Shown piece after piece: positions 1-6,945 of a stretch of DNA of 21,203 nucleotides. A program made the position numbers and the translations under genes. The stretch's first letter is position 1, and each line of letters begins with the position of its first letter. Location of the stretch: assembly GCA_900555295.1 (NCBI GenBank), contig USKN01000011.1, forward strand, positions 1 through 21,203. Direction: 5' to 3'. The DNA comes from an uncultured Eubacteriales bacterium. Its GTDB lineage: Bacteria; Bacillota; Clostridia; UMGS1810. The notes below the pieces were generated by a model, which was not told the DNA's origin, made no database searches, and worked only from the letters and a program-made list of their open reading frames with translations.

Positions 1-7
1 TACATAT

Positions 8-988
8 ATGTTTGTTACTGTAACATTAAATAAAAAAGCTGTTAAAAAAATAATAATTGCACTATCGGCAGGTCTGTTTGCAATACTCATTGCAATATAT
101 TGTCGCGGACACGAAAGCATAAGTACGGCGGCAAATACAAGCTCGGACAAAAAATTTATAAAATGGCTTGAATTTAATGCAAGCTATGAGGCGCTGTACG
201 ACAGTATGCAATGCGATATTCAAACCAATACCGACGAATACCCCGTAAGTCAGGTTGACATTTTGGCATATCTTGCCTCAAAATACGGAAACGATTTTTC
301 GCGGTATTCAAAAAAAGATGTTGATGCATTTATGCTGCGCATAAAAAACGGCGAAAGCATTGAAGATATATGCACATCAAAATATTTTGATTATTACAGG
401 CAGGCATACGGTGCGGTAATAGGTAATTTTTTGAATGACCGTAAAGATGGCGGTTACGGCTTAAATGTGTACTCCCCCATTGCATACGGATTTGATTGGA
501 ACCATTATAAAGATTTTGGCGCAAGCCGAAGTTATGGATTTAAGCGTAAACATTTGGGAAATGATATTTTGGGCAGTATAGGCACACCCATAATTGCGGT
601 TGAGGACGGAACGGTTGAGGCTCTCGGCTGGAACAGATACGGAGGCTGGCGCATAGGTATACGGAGTTTTGATAAAAAGAGATATTACTATTATGCGCAC
701 CTGCGCAAAGGTCACCCGTATGTTAAAACTTTAAAAGAAGGCGATACGGTAAATGCAGGGCAAGTAATAGGTTATTTGGGTATGACGGGCTACAGCACAA
801 AGGAAAATGTTAATAACATTAATATTCCGCATCTTCACTTTGGAATGCAAATAATATTTGACGAAAGCCAAAAAGACGGCAACGGCGAAATATGGATAGA
901 TGTATATAACATAGTTGAGCTTTTAAAGCAAAACAGCTCAAAGGTAATAAAAAACACCCAAACAGGCGAATATGAGGTGACTAACTAA
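8..988 (+). CDS. Membrane-anchored M23 (LytM-type) metallopeptidase
   Basis: Predicted cell-wall endopeptidase or peptidoglycan-binding M23 protein, acting outside the membrane. Residues 14-32 form one hydrophobic segment after a Lys-rich start, which fits a signal anchor. Residues about 40-150 match no domain I recognise. The M23 domain occupies about 178-285. All four zinc ligands of the family are visible: H182 and D186 (HLGND), H231 (YAHL) and H275-x-H277 (PHLHFG), so it should be catalytically competent, unlike degenerate M23 proteins. The ATG lies only 7 bases into the window, so its ribosome binding site cannot be judged and a start further upstream is possible. The stop overlaps the next gene's start by one base (TAATG), implying translational coupling with the deacetylase. 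The substrate cross-link is unknown; a sporulation or growth role cannot be separated from sequence. Confidence 0.87.
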   Translation: MFVTVTLNKKAVKKIIIALSAGLFAILIAIYCRGHESISTAANTSSDKKFIKWLEFNASYEALYDSMQCDIQTNTDEYPVSQVDILAYLASKYGNDFSRYSKKDVDAFMLRIKNGESIEDICTSKYFDYYRQAYGAVIGNFLNDRKDGGYGLNVYSPIAYGFDWNHYKDFGASRSYGFKRKHLGNDILGSIGTPIIAVEDGTVEALGWNRYGGWRIGIRSFDKKRYYYYAHLRKGHPYVKTLKEGDTVNAGQVIGYLGMTGYSTKENVNNINIPHLHFGMQIIFDESQKDGNGEIWIDVYNIVELLKQNSSKVIKNTQTGEYEVTN

Positions 989-1914
989 TGTTTTTGTTAA
1001 AACTGCTCGGCAAAAGACATAATAAAAACGGATACGTAAAGGTGATACGCATTAAATATGCAATTGCGGCGCTTACGGTATTTTTTGCAATTATGGGAGC
1101 AACGCTCGGAGTTGTAATGGACCGATGCGTAATTGGCAGCGTAACGGGCGATGACGAATTTCAGGGAACAAAACTGCCTGTAATTATGTATCACGGTTTT
1201 ACCGAAACACCGTCAAAATGCAGCGAATATGTTGTACTTGCAAGTCAGTTTGAAAATGATATAAAGTATTTGCTTGATAACGGTTATACATTTATAAGCA
1301 CCGACGATTTAAAAAATTATATGTATGCCGACGGAACACTGCCGAAAAAACCTGCGATGATTACAATTGACGACGGATTTTACAACAATTATTTATATGC
1401 ATACCCCATTATTTGCAAATATAAAATAAAAGCAATTATATCGCCGATTGCAAAGGTAAGCGATATTTATACGCAAACGCCGGATTTAAATCCGTCATAT
1501 GCCAATTTAAGTTGGAATACAATAAATGAAATGGCACAATCGGGATTGGTATTTTTTGAAAATCATACGTACAATATGCACTCATTGCAGGGCAGACGCG
1601 GTTGTTCAAAAAACAAAAACGAAAGCATCGACCAATACCAAAAATTATTATATGCCGACCTGTCGCACGCCGATGAACTTATACAACAGCATACGGGGCG
1701 AAAACCCGTTGCTATGACATATCCTTTCGGCAGTACGTCAAAGGAGGCATACGAGGTTATTACAAAATTGGGATATGTAATGAGTTTTTCGTGTACGGAG
1801 GGGATGAACTATATAACGCAAAACCCAAAATCACTTTTTATGCTTAAACGCTGCAACAGAATAAGCGGACTGTCAAGTGCGGAGTTTTTTTCAAAAATTC
1901 CGGGGTTTAATTAG
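988..1914 (+). CDS. Membrane-anchored NodB/PgaB-type polysaccharide deacetylase
   Basis: Predicted metal-dependent N-deacetylase of an extracellular polysaccharide or peptidoglycan glycan. Residues 24-44 are a hydrophobic anchor. The NodB domain spans roughly 64-300. Motif 1 is TIDDG at 126-130 (D128 and D129 for base and metal), preceded by VIMYHG at 65-70. The metal histidines are H193 and H198 in NHTYNMH, a spacing and sequence style seen in the IcaB/PgaB branch. YPFG at 245-248 replaces the usual RxPY motif. The ATG has GAGGTGA at 974-980 seven bases upstream, inside the end of the M23 gene, and the genes overlap as TAATG. Pairing a deacetylase with a peptidoglycan peptidase suggests wall remodelling, but the exact glycan substrate is inference. 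Confidence 0.88.
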   Translation: MFLLKLLGKRHNKNGYVKVIRIKYAIAALTVFFAIMGATLGVVMDRCVIGSVTGDDEFQGTKLPVIMYHGFTETPSKCSEYVVLASQFENDIKYLLDNGYTFISTDDLKNYMYADGTLPKKPAMITIDDGFYNNYLYAYPIICKYKIKAIISPIAKVSDIYTQTPDLNPSYANLSWNTINEMAQSGLVFFENHTYNMHSLQGRRGCSKNKNESIDQYQKLLYADLSHADELIQQHTGRKPVAMTYPFGSTSKEAYEVITKLGYVMSFSCTEGMNYITQNPKSLFMLKRCNRISGLSSAEFFSKIPGFN

Positions 1915-1932
1915 TAATTTTGCAATTTTGGG

Positions 1933-1961
1933 TTGACTTTTGCACCAATGCATTATATAAT
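1933..1961 (+). promoter_or_regulatory. Sigma-A-type promoter for the acpS-alr operon
   Basis: TTGACT at 1933-1938 and TATAAT at 1956-1961 are separated by exactly 17 bases, in the 88-base gap after the deacetylase gene. This is near the vegetative consensus and places transcription start near 1968, about 35 bases before the next ATG. It separates the wall-enzyme pair from the following four-gene run. Confidence 0.82.
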
Positions 1962-2002
1962 TGTAGTAACAAGTTTACCAATGATATGAAAGGAATTTAA
2001 AT

Positions 2003-2518
2003 ATGGATATTTTTATTGAAAATATAATAAAGCAAAAAAAGACTTTGCCACAATTTCTTATAAGTATGGCAATTGTGTTTGTTGCTATGATATTGATTGT
2101 GCTTTCAATACCGTTGTTAAGCACAGCATTTGGAAGTATTGTGTTGTTAATAGACGCCGGTTTTTGTTACGGAGCGTGGTTTGTCGTAACTTCATTTAAT
2201 ATAGAATACGAATATTGTGTTACAAACGGCGATGTTGATATTGATAAAATTATGAATAAACGCAGAAGAAAAAAGGCCGTATCTTTTAAAATTAAAGATA
2301 TTGAAATAATGGCGCCCGTTGGCTGCACAAACTACAGCGCCGAAGAAAACGGAACATTTGCGCGCGTTATAGACGCATCAACAAAAGATGCAAACGACAA
2401 TCCATACTACACAATATGCAGTATAAAAGGCGAAAGAGTAAAAATCATTTTTAATCCAACCCCCAAAATGCTTGAAGCATTTAAGCCATTTGCACCGAGA
2501 AAAATAATAGAAAAATAA
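2003..2518 (+). CDS. Small two-helix membrane protein of unknown function (possibly DUF6106-like)
   Basis: A 171-residue protein that I cannot assign a function. Residues about 15-38 and 42-62 are strongly hydrophobic and probably form a helical hairpin in the membrane. The rest (63-171) is a soluble domain, probably cytoplasmic because a basic cluster (NKRRRKK) follows the second helix. That tail has alternating hydrophobic residues suggesting beta strands. The layout resembles small clostridial membrane proteins annotated as DUF6106, but I cannot confirm the match. The start is supported by AAAGGA at 1989-1994, eight bases before the ATG, and by the consensus promoter just upstream. The stop is 4 bases before the acpS fusion gene, so the two are surely co-transcribed. 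Confidence 0.75.
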   Translation: MDIFIENIIKQKKTLPQFLISMAIVFVAMILIVLSIPLLSTAFGSIVLLIDAGFCYGAWFVVTSFNIEYEYCVTNGDVDIDKIMNKRRRKKAVSFKIKDIEIMAPVGCTNYSAEENGTFARVIDASTKDANDNPYYTICSIKGERVKIIFNPTPKMLEAFKPFAPRKIIEK

Positions 2519-2522
2519 GGGA

Positions 2523-3824
2523 ATGATTTTATTGAACGGAATTGATATTGTTAAAATATCCCGATTTGAAAAAATCGTAACAAACAGCAAATTAATGAAA
2601 AAGTTATTTTCACCGAGTGAAATAACTTTTTTTAATAGTAAAAAAAATCCCGTACAAAGTGCCGCCGCCTCATTTGCCGCAAAAGAGGCATTTTCAAAGG
2701 CTTTGGGTACGGGAATACGTGAATTTAACTTAACCGATATATCGGTTAGGCACAACAGTTTGGGTAAACCGTATTTTGAGTTTGGTGAAACATTAAGGGA
2801 AATTATAAAAAAAATGGGATATGAAAACTTTGAACTTTCAATTTCACACGAAAAGGAATATGCCGTTGCGTCAGTAATTGCCACAGGGCATACCATATCG
2901 CAAAACGAACGTGCATACAATGAGTGCATAAAAAAATTTGACGGCAATTATAATATACAATGCGAAATAATTACACCGCTTAAAATAAAAAGTGTTATAA
3001 CAAAACGTGCCGAAAATATGCATAAAGGTGACGCGGGACGGCTTGTAATTATTGCAGGTTCAAAAGGTCTTACAGGTGCGGCACTTCTTTCGTCCAAAGC
3101 AAGCCTTAAATGCGGTGCGGGGCTAATAACCCTTGTATGCTGCGAAAGTTTAAATAATATTTTTGAAACGGCACTGCCCGAAGTTATGACGCTCCCCTGC
3201 CGCGACACCAACGGGATTTTGAATTTAGACGATATTGAAAAAATATTTGAAAAATGCCAAAACTGTTCGGCACTTTTAATAGGTCCCGGAATGGGCGTGA
3301 CAAAAGATACACAAAAAATTCTTGAATATGCGGTTAAAAATATGTGCGCTCCCATAATTATAGACGCAGACGGAATAAATGCACTTTCAAAGAATATAAA
3401 TATACTGTCGGGGCATAAAATGCCGATAATTATAACACCGCATATAGGCGAATTTGCACGGCTTACAGGTTTAACCGCCAATGAAATTTTAAGCGATACG
3501 GAAAAGTATGCAAGCAAATTTGCGCAAAAATATGATGTTACGGTAATATTAAAATCGCACCGCACGGTTGTGGCACATAAAGGTAAGGTTTATTCCAATA
3601 TTTTAGGCAATCCCGGTATGGCAACGGGTGGCAGCGGAGATGTATTGTCGGGCTGTGTTGCGTCATTTGCCGCACAATTTAAAAATGCCGAAAAAGCGGC
3701 GCTTGCGGGCGTGTTTATTCACTCGCTGTCGGCAGATATGGCATCTTGCCTGATAGGCGAATACGGTCTTACTCCAACCGACATTTGCAATTTTTTACCG
3801 TATGCAATAAAATATTCGCAATAA
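2523..3824 (+). CDS. Fusion: holo-ACP synthase (AcpS) + ADP-dependent NAD(P)HX dehydratase (NnrD)
   Basis: Two complete enzymes in one 433-residue chain. Residues 1-121 are AcpS, which moves 4'-phosphopantetheine from CoA to acyl carrier protein. Visible are GIDIV with D8, FAAKEAFSKALGTG at 51-64 with metal ligand E55, and the SISHE strand at 106-110. Residues about 155-433 are the ribokinase-like NnrD dehydratase that repairs hydrated NAD(P)H using ADP. Visible are GPGMG 254-258, DADGIN 281-286, TPHIGE 305-310 and the catalytic GGSGD 369-373. The roughly 30 residues between are a linker. In most bacteria NnrD is fused to the epimerase NnrE, which is absent here. The ATG start gives the normal AcpS N-terminus but its AAGGGA site (2517-2522) touches the ATG; a TTG at 2532 has better spacing but would trim the first strand. 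Confidence 0.9.
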   Translation: MILLNGIDIVKISRFEKIVTNSKLMKKLFSPSEITFFNSKKNPVQSAAASFAAKEAFSKALGTGIREFNLTDISVRHNSLGKPYFEFGETLREIIKKMGYENFELSISHEKEYAVASVIATGHTISQNERAYNECIKKFDGNYNIQCEIITPLKIKSVITKRAENMHKGDAGRLVIIAGSKGLTGAALLSSKASLKCGAGLITLVCCESLNNIFETALPEVMTLPCRDTNGILNLDDIEKIFEKCQNCSALLIGPGMGVTKDTQKILEYAVKNMCAPIIIDADGINALSKNINILSGHKMPIIITPHIGEFARLTGLTANEILSDTEKYASKFAQKYDVTVILKSHRTVVAHKGKVYSNILGNPGMATGGSGDVLSGCVASFAAQFKNAEKAALAGVFIHSLSADMASCLIGEYGLTPTDICNFLPYAIKYSQ

Positions 3825-3843
3825 AAATATAAGGAGTGGTTAG

Positions 3844-4419
3844 ATGTTTAAATGCAAACGCGCTTTATATGTTATATGCGCATTTGTACTTATGATAACC
3901 TCTGCCGGGTGCTCATCGGGCAAAGACATACACCAAAAAATTCACGATAAATTTTATTCAATGAACAGCTATAAAGCAAAATGCGAACTTACGGTTCACT
4001 CAAACAAAAACACTTCCAAATACGATTTTATTTGCAATTACAACGCGTATGACGAAAGCTTTTTGCTGACATATGACAATATGGAAGTGACAATAAACGA
4101 AAAAAACAATAATGCAAAAATAACAAGCGGCACATCGGTAATGGAAGTTCCGCTTAAAGATGAAGATATGCTTATTGTTATAAACACATTTTTTAAAAGC
4201 TACTATGAAAGTGAAAACAGTATTCAAAAAACAGCAGGTACAATCAACTCCGGCACAACGCTTTTAAAATGTTCGCTTATAACACCGTCAAAGTACGGCA
4301 GTATTATGAAACTGTGGATAGACAATAAAACCGTTTTACCTGTTAAAATGCAAGTTACGGACGAAAACGACGAAGTAAAACTTGAAACGGTATTTAAAAC
4401 ATTTGAATTTATAAAATAA
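3844..4419 (+). CDS. LolA-fold lipoprotein, YdcC/GerS-like
   Basis: A 191-residue exported lipoprotein. Residues 5-22 are a signal peptide and C23 (SAGC) is the likely lipidated cysteine, with a serine rather than the usual leucine at -3. The mature part is rich in beta-strand patterns, ending in KLWIDNKTVLPVKM at 155-168 and a final strand (LETVFKTFEFI), the layout of LolA-like lipoproteins of Firmicutes. Known context: Bacillus subtilis ydcC lies between acpS and alr, and in Clostridioides difficile the germination lipoprotein gerS is in an operon with alr2. The gene here sits in the same place, so a role in spore cortex modification is plausible but inferred. AAGGAG at 3831-3836, seven bases before the ATG, supports the start. 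Confidence 0.77.
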   Translation: MFKCKRALYVICAFVLMITSAGCSSGKDIHQKIHDKFYSMNSYKAKCELTVHSNKNTSKYDFICNYNAYDESFLLTYDNMEVTINEKNNNAKITSGTSVMEVPLKDEDMLIVINTFFKSYYESENSIQKTAGTINSGTTLLKCSLITPSKYGSIMKLWIDNKTVLPVKMQVTDENDEVKLETVFKTFEFIK

Positions 4420-4436
4420 CAAAAGAGGTAATAAAA

Positions 4437-5603
4437 ATGAGAGCTTGGGCAGAAATTAATTTGGACGCTGTTGCAAACAATATAAAACAAATTAAAAAAT
4501 TAACAAAACCCGAAACAAAAATTATGGCGGTTGTTAAAGCCGACGCATACGGTCGCGGGTTTTTTGAAGTGACAAACGTTCTTCAGCAAAACGGAGCCGA
4601 CGCATTTGCGGTTGCAACAACCGATGAAGCAATACAATTAAGAAAAAGCGGTTTTACCGCACCCGTACTGATTTTAGGGGTTATATTCCGCGATGACTTG
4701 GAAAGAATAATACAAAACGATATAATGCCCGTAGTATTTGGAAACAACTTTGCAAAAACAATTTCCGATACAGCGGTAAAGCTTGGCAAAACATCCAAAA
4801 TTCACATAAAGCTTGATACCGGTATGTCGCGGTTGGGGTATGTATGTTCGGGCAATGCCGATTATGAAAAAATATGCGACAGTATAGAAAAAATTGCAAA
4901 ACTGCCAAACATTAAAATAGACGGTATTTTTTCGCATTTTGCTAAAGCTGACGAAATGCAGCGCGAGTACACCGATATACAATTTAAACGCTTTACCGAA
5001 ATAACAAACAGACTTGAAAGTCGCGGTATACATATACCCACCAAACACATTTGCAATTCGGCGGGAATAATAGAGTACCCCGAATATCACCTTGATATGG
5101 TAAGAAGCGGAATAATAACATACGGTCTTGCACCGTCGGATGATGTATCTATAGAAAATCTTGGGCTTAAACCGGCAATGACGCTTAAATCGGTTGTAAC
5201 AAATTTAAAACGTGTAAATGCCGATACACCCGTAAGCTACGGCGGAAAATTTACGGCAAAAAAAGGCACGCGGATTGCCACAATCGCCATTGGATATGCC
5301 GACGGATATTCGCGGCTTTTATCGAACAAAGCAAAAGTTTTGATTAACGGAAAATACGCAAATATTATAGGTAATATATGTATGGACCAATGTATGGCGG
5401 ACGTAACGGATATTGACGATATAAAAATAGGCGATGAGGTTATATTATTCGGAAATGATGGTAATAATACAATTACAGTAGAATCTGTTGCAAGTCTAAT
5501 GGGTACAATTAATTACGAAACAATTTGCGTTGTAGGTAAAAGAATCCCGCGTGTTTACATACGTGACAACAAAACGGTCAATATTTTAAACTATTTGGCA
5601 TAA
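4437..5603 (+). CDS. alr: Alanine racemase
   Basis: PLP enzyme interconverting L- and D-alanine, supplying D-Ala for peptidoglycan. The length of 388 residues is normal. The fold-type III barrel begins with AVVKADAYG, where K34 should carry PLP. LDTGMSRLG at 126-134 is conserved, R223 corresponds to the arginine contacting the pyridine nitrogen (here MVRSGI, where RPGI is usual), and GYADGYSR at 286-293 carries the opposite catalytic base Y287. NICMDQ at 313-318 is the substrate-site loop. The start has AGAGGT at 4424-4429, seven bases upstream. It is the last gene of the run that began at 2003; the mazEF promoter starts only 7 bases after its stop. No terminator hairpin was seen between them, so read-through is possible. 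Confidence 0.96.
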   Translation: MRAWAEINLDAVANNIKQIKKLTKPETKIMAVVKADAYGRGFFEVTNVLQQNGADAFAVATTDEAIQLRKSGFTAPVLILGVIFRDDLERIIQNDIMPVVFGNNFAKTISDTAVKLGKTSKIHIKLDTGMSRLGYVCSGNADYEKICDSIEKIAKLPNIKIDGIFSHFAKADEMQREYTDIQFKRFTEITNRLESRGIHIPTKHICNSAGIIEYPEYHLDMVRSGIITYGLAPSDDVSIENLGLKPAMTLKSVVTNLKRVNADTPVSYGGKFTAKKGTRIATIAIGYADGYSRLLSNKAKVLINGKYANIIGNICMDQCMADVTDIDDIKIGDEVILFGNDGNNTITVESVASLMGTINYETICVVGKRIPRVYIRDNKTVNILNYLA

Positions 5604-5610
5604 AATACAT

Positions 5611-5639
5611 TTGACTTTACGGCGTAAAAACTATATAAT
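5611..5639 (+). promoter_or_regulatory. Sigma-A-type promoter of mazEF
   Basis: TTGACT at 5611-5616 and TATAAT at 5634-5639 with a 17-base spacer. The element is immediately downstream of the alr stop and gives mazEF its own transcript, with a start near 5646 and a leader of about 55 bases. Confidence 0.8.
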
Positions 5640-5646
5640 ATATAGT
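5630..5646. promoter_or_regulatory. 17-bp palindrome over the mazEF -10 box, candidate autoregulatory operator
   Basis: ACTATATAATATATAGT is a perfect odd-length inverted repeat centred on 5638 and covers the whole -10 box. MazE-type antitoxins with ribbon-helix-helix domains usually bind palindromes at their own promoter, so this is the natural operator candidate. The caveat is that AT-only palindromes arise easily around TATAAT, although the outer AC/GT pairs extend it beyond that. Confidence 0.5.
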
Positions 5647-5700
5647 ATCAACGTATAAGTTTGTAAACACACTATAAAAAGGTTGGGGGGTCTGATTATC

Positions 5701-5976
5701 TTGGCGCGGTACAAAAAAATACTCATCAGCATACCTGATAACTTACTCAATGAAGCCGACAACCTTGCATACGAGCAAAAAGTAAACCGAAGTGAATTTA
5801 TCAGGGAGGCTGTAAGGCTGTATATTAAGCAAAAAAAACAGCTTGAGCTTACCAAACAACTGAAAAAGGGTTATGAGGAAATGGCGGAAATCAACCTCGA
5901 ACTTTCAAATTATTGTCTGTCCGCAGACAACCGTCAGCAACAGAGCTATGAGGATAAACTTGCGGAGTGTGAATAA
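5701..5976 (+). CDS. mazE: Ribbon-helix-helix antitoxin of MazEF (EndoAI/NdoAI type)
   Basis: Antitoxin that binds MazF and represses the operon. From the TTG at 5701 it is 91 residues. Residues 1-45 (KKILISIPDNLL then NRSEFIREAVRLYI) form a ribbon-helix-helix DNA-binding domain, as in B. subtilis EndoAI rather than the AbrB-like MazE of E. coli. Residues 55-69 (KKGYEEMAEINLELS) match the EndoAI helix that occupies the toxin surface. No ATG is available: in-frame starts are TTG 5683, CTG 5692 and TTG 5701. I chose 5701 because it gives MARYKKI, the usual length, with a GGGGGG run (5685-5690) ten bases upstream; the 5683 start would add six residues. The toxin gene starts 2 bases after the stop. 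Confidence 0.88.
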   Translation: MARYKKILISIPDNLLNEADNLAYEQKVNRSEFIREAVRLYIKQKKQLELTKQLKKGYEEMAEINLELSNYCLSADNRQQQSYEDKLAECE

Positions 5977-5978
5977 TT

Positions 5979-6332
5979 GTGATTGTTAAAAGAGGAGATA
6001 TTTTTTACGCGGACTTGAGCCCTGTTGTAGGCTCGGAACAAGGCGGTGTACGCCCTGTTTTAATAATTCAAAACGACGTTGGTAACAAATACAGCCCCAC
6101 TGTAATTGTTGCGGCTATTACAAGCCAAATCAACAAAGCAAAACTGCCCACACATATTGAAATAAGCGCCGACGATTACGGGTTAAGCAAAGACTCGGTT
6201 GTTCTTATGGAGCAAATTCGCACCATAGACAAAAAGCGGCTTAAAGAAAAAACGGGACATTTGGACGACGATTTTAAATATGCCATAGATCAGGCTTTAA
6301 AAGTAAGCTTTGGGCTTGATATAAACGACTGA
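5979..6332 (+). CDS. mazF: MazF/EndoA endoribonuclease toxin
   Basis: Sequence-specific mRNA interferase that stops growth when free of its antitoxin. The 117-residue protein is strikingly similar to B. subtilis MazF (MIVKRGDIFYADLSPVVGSE, then QGGVRPVLIIQND). The catalytic R25 and T48 of that family are at the same positions. It uses a GTG start with GGAG at 5964-5967 inside the end of mazE, a pattern giving coupled translation. The gene order alr-mazE-mazF is the chromosomal Firmicute arrangement, so this is a resident module rather than a recently acquired toxin-antitoxin pair. B. subtilis MazF cuts at UACAU; the high similarity suggests a related site, but that is inference. Confidence 0.95.
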   Translation: MIVKRGDIFYADLSPVVGSEQGGVRPVLIIQNDVGNKYSPTVIVAAITSQINKAKLPTHIEISADDYGLSKDSVVLMEQIRTIDKKRLKEKTGHLDDDFKYAIDQALKVSFGLDIND

Positions 6333-6348
6333 AAAGAGGTATTTAAAA

Positions 6349-6828
6349 ATGAAAAAACACAGCAAAAAATTACTTATATTTGCCGCAGTACTTACGGTAT
6401 TTCTTACATTGGGAATATGGGCGGCAGTTACGGCGTCGCCGGGTTCGGAGTCGGATCCGCTTGTATCGCTGTCATATGTAAACGATACGTTAATCCCGCA
6501 GCTTAAAGCGTATGTTGACGAAAAAATTTCGGGTATTCAATCGGGTTCAACTTCAACGCAAAGCGGAGGATATAAACTTGTGGAATTGTCACAGGGGCAA
6601 ACCGTTGTTGCCGAAAAAAGCACCGAAATGATTTTGCGTCAGGGTTCGGGTACGATTATTGCAACCAAAAAAGGCGGCATTGCAGATGTAACCGACGGTG
6701 TTGACCTTGCAAACGGAACAGCCGTTCCGTCAAATCACTTGCTTATAGTACCGTTTAGCGACGGACGCGGAATAAGTATGTCAACCGACGGTATACTTAT
6801 GATAAAAGGTACATACAGTCTAAAATAA
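6349..6828 (+). CDS. Membrane-anchored exported protein of unknown function, third gene of the mazEF transcript
   Basis: A 159-residue protein I cannot name. A basic start and residues 8-28 form a signal anchor. SDPLVSLSYVND at 35-46 followed by a short helix (PQLKAYVDEKI) resembles a motif I associate with small exported clostridial proteins. After a Gly/Ser/Thr/Gln linker (61-74), residues 75-159 look like a compact beta domain (VVAEKSTEMILRQGSGTIIA, VPSNHLLIVPFSDGRG) with no catalytic motif that I recognise. The start has AAGAGG at 6334-6339 nine bases before the ATG and lies 16 bases after the mazF stop, with no promoter between, so it is probably co-expressed with the toxin-antitoxin pair. 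A surface or spore-envelope role is possible but unsupported. Confidence 0.78.
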   Translation: MKKHSKKLLIFAAVLTVFLTLGIWAAVTASPGSESDPLVSLSYVNDTLIPQLKAYVDEKISGIQSGSTSTQSGGYKLVELSQGQTVVAEKSTEMILRQGSGTIIATKKGGIADVTDGVDLANGTAVPSNHLLIVPFSDGRGISMSTDGILMIKGTYSLK

Positions 6829-6854
6829 AAAACGAAAAATCAAAAAATAAAAAT

Positions 6855-6902
6855 AAAAAAACGGTTTGGGGGTTTGGTTTAAAATTTACCTGCCGTTTTT
6901 TT
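6855..6902 (+). terminator. Probable weak terminator after the mazEF operon
   Basis: AAAAAAACGG at 6855-6864 pairs with CCGTTTTTTT at 6893-6902. This gives a 10-bp, mostly A-T stem around a 28-base loop with the T-run in the 3' arm. The loop is long and the stem weak, so termination may be leaky into hydF. Confidence 0.4.
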
Positions 6903-6913
6903 GCATTTATACT
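6885..6913 (+). promoter_or_regulatory. Possible hydF promoter
   Basis: TTTACC at 6885-6890 (4 of 6 to TTGACA) and TATACT at 6908-6913 (5 of 6 to TATAAT) with 17 bases between. It overlaps the 3' arm of the upstream terminator. It is the best candidate in the 117-base gap before hydF. Confidence 0.38.
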
Positions 6914-6945
6914 TAATATTATTCATACGAAAGAAGGAATTTAAA

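Noticed and set aside
1915..2002. Terminator after the deacetylase gene
   Set aside because: No stem of useful length with a T-run was found in the 88-base gap; only the promoter is supported.
2948..3565. 205-codon minus-strand frame opposite the NnrD half of the fusion gene
   Set aside because: Antisense to a well-conserved enzyme, no ribosome binding site or recognisable motif; shadow of the real gene.
5683..5700. Upstream TTG (5683) as the start of mazE
   Set aside because: It adds six residues (MGGLII) not seen in EndoAI-type proteins and would turn the only good G-rich binding site into coding sequence; 5701 fits length and spacing better, though not decisively.
5683..6332. mazEF as part of a mobile or horizontally acquired island
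   Set aside because: The module is in the ancestral Firmicute position after alr, has the same base composition and codon style as its neighbours, and has no flanking repeats or integrase.
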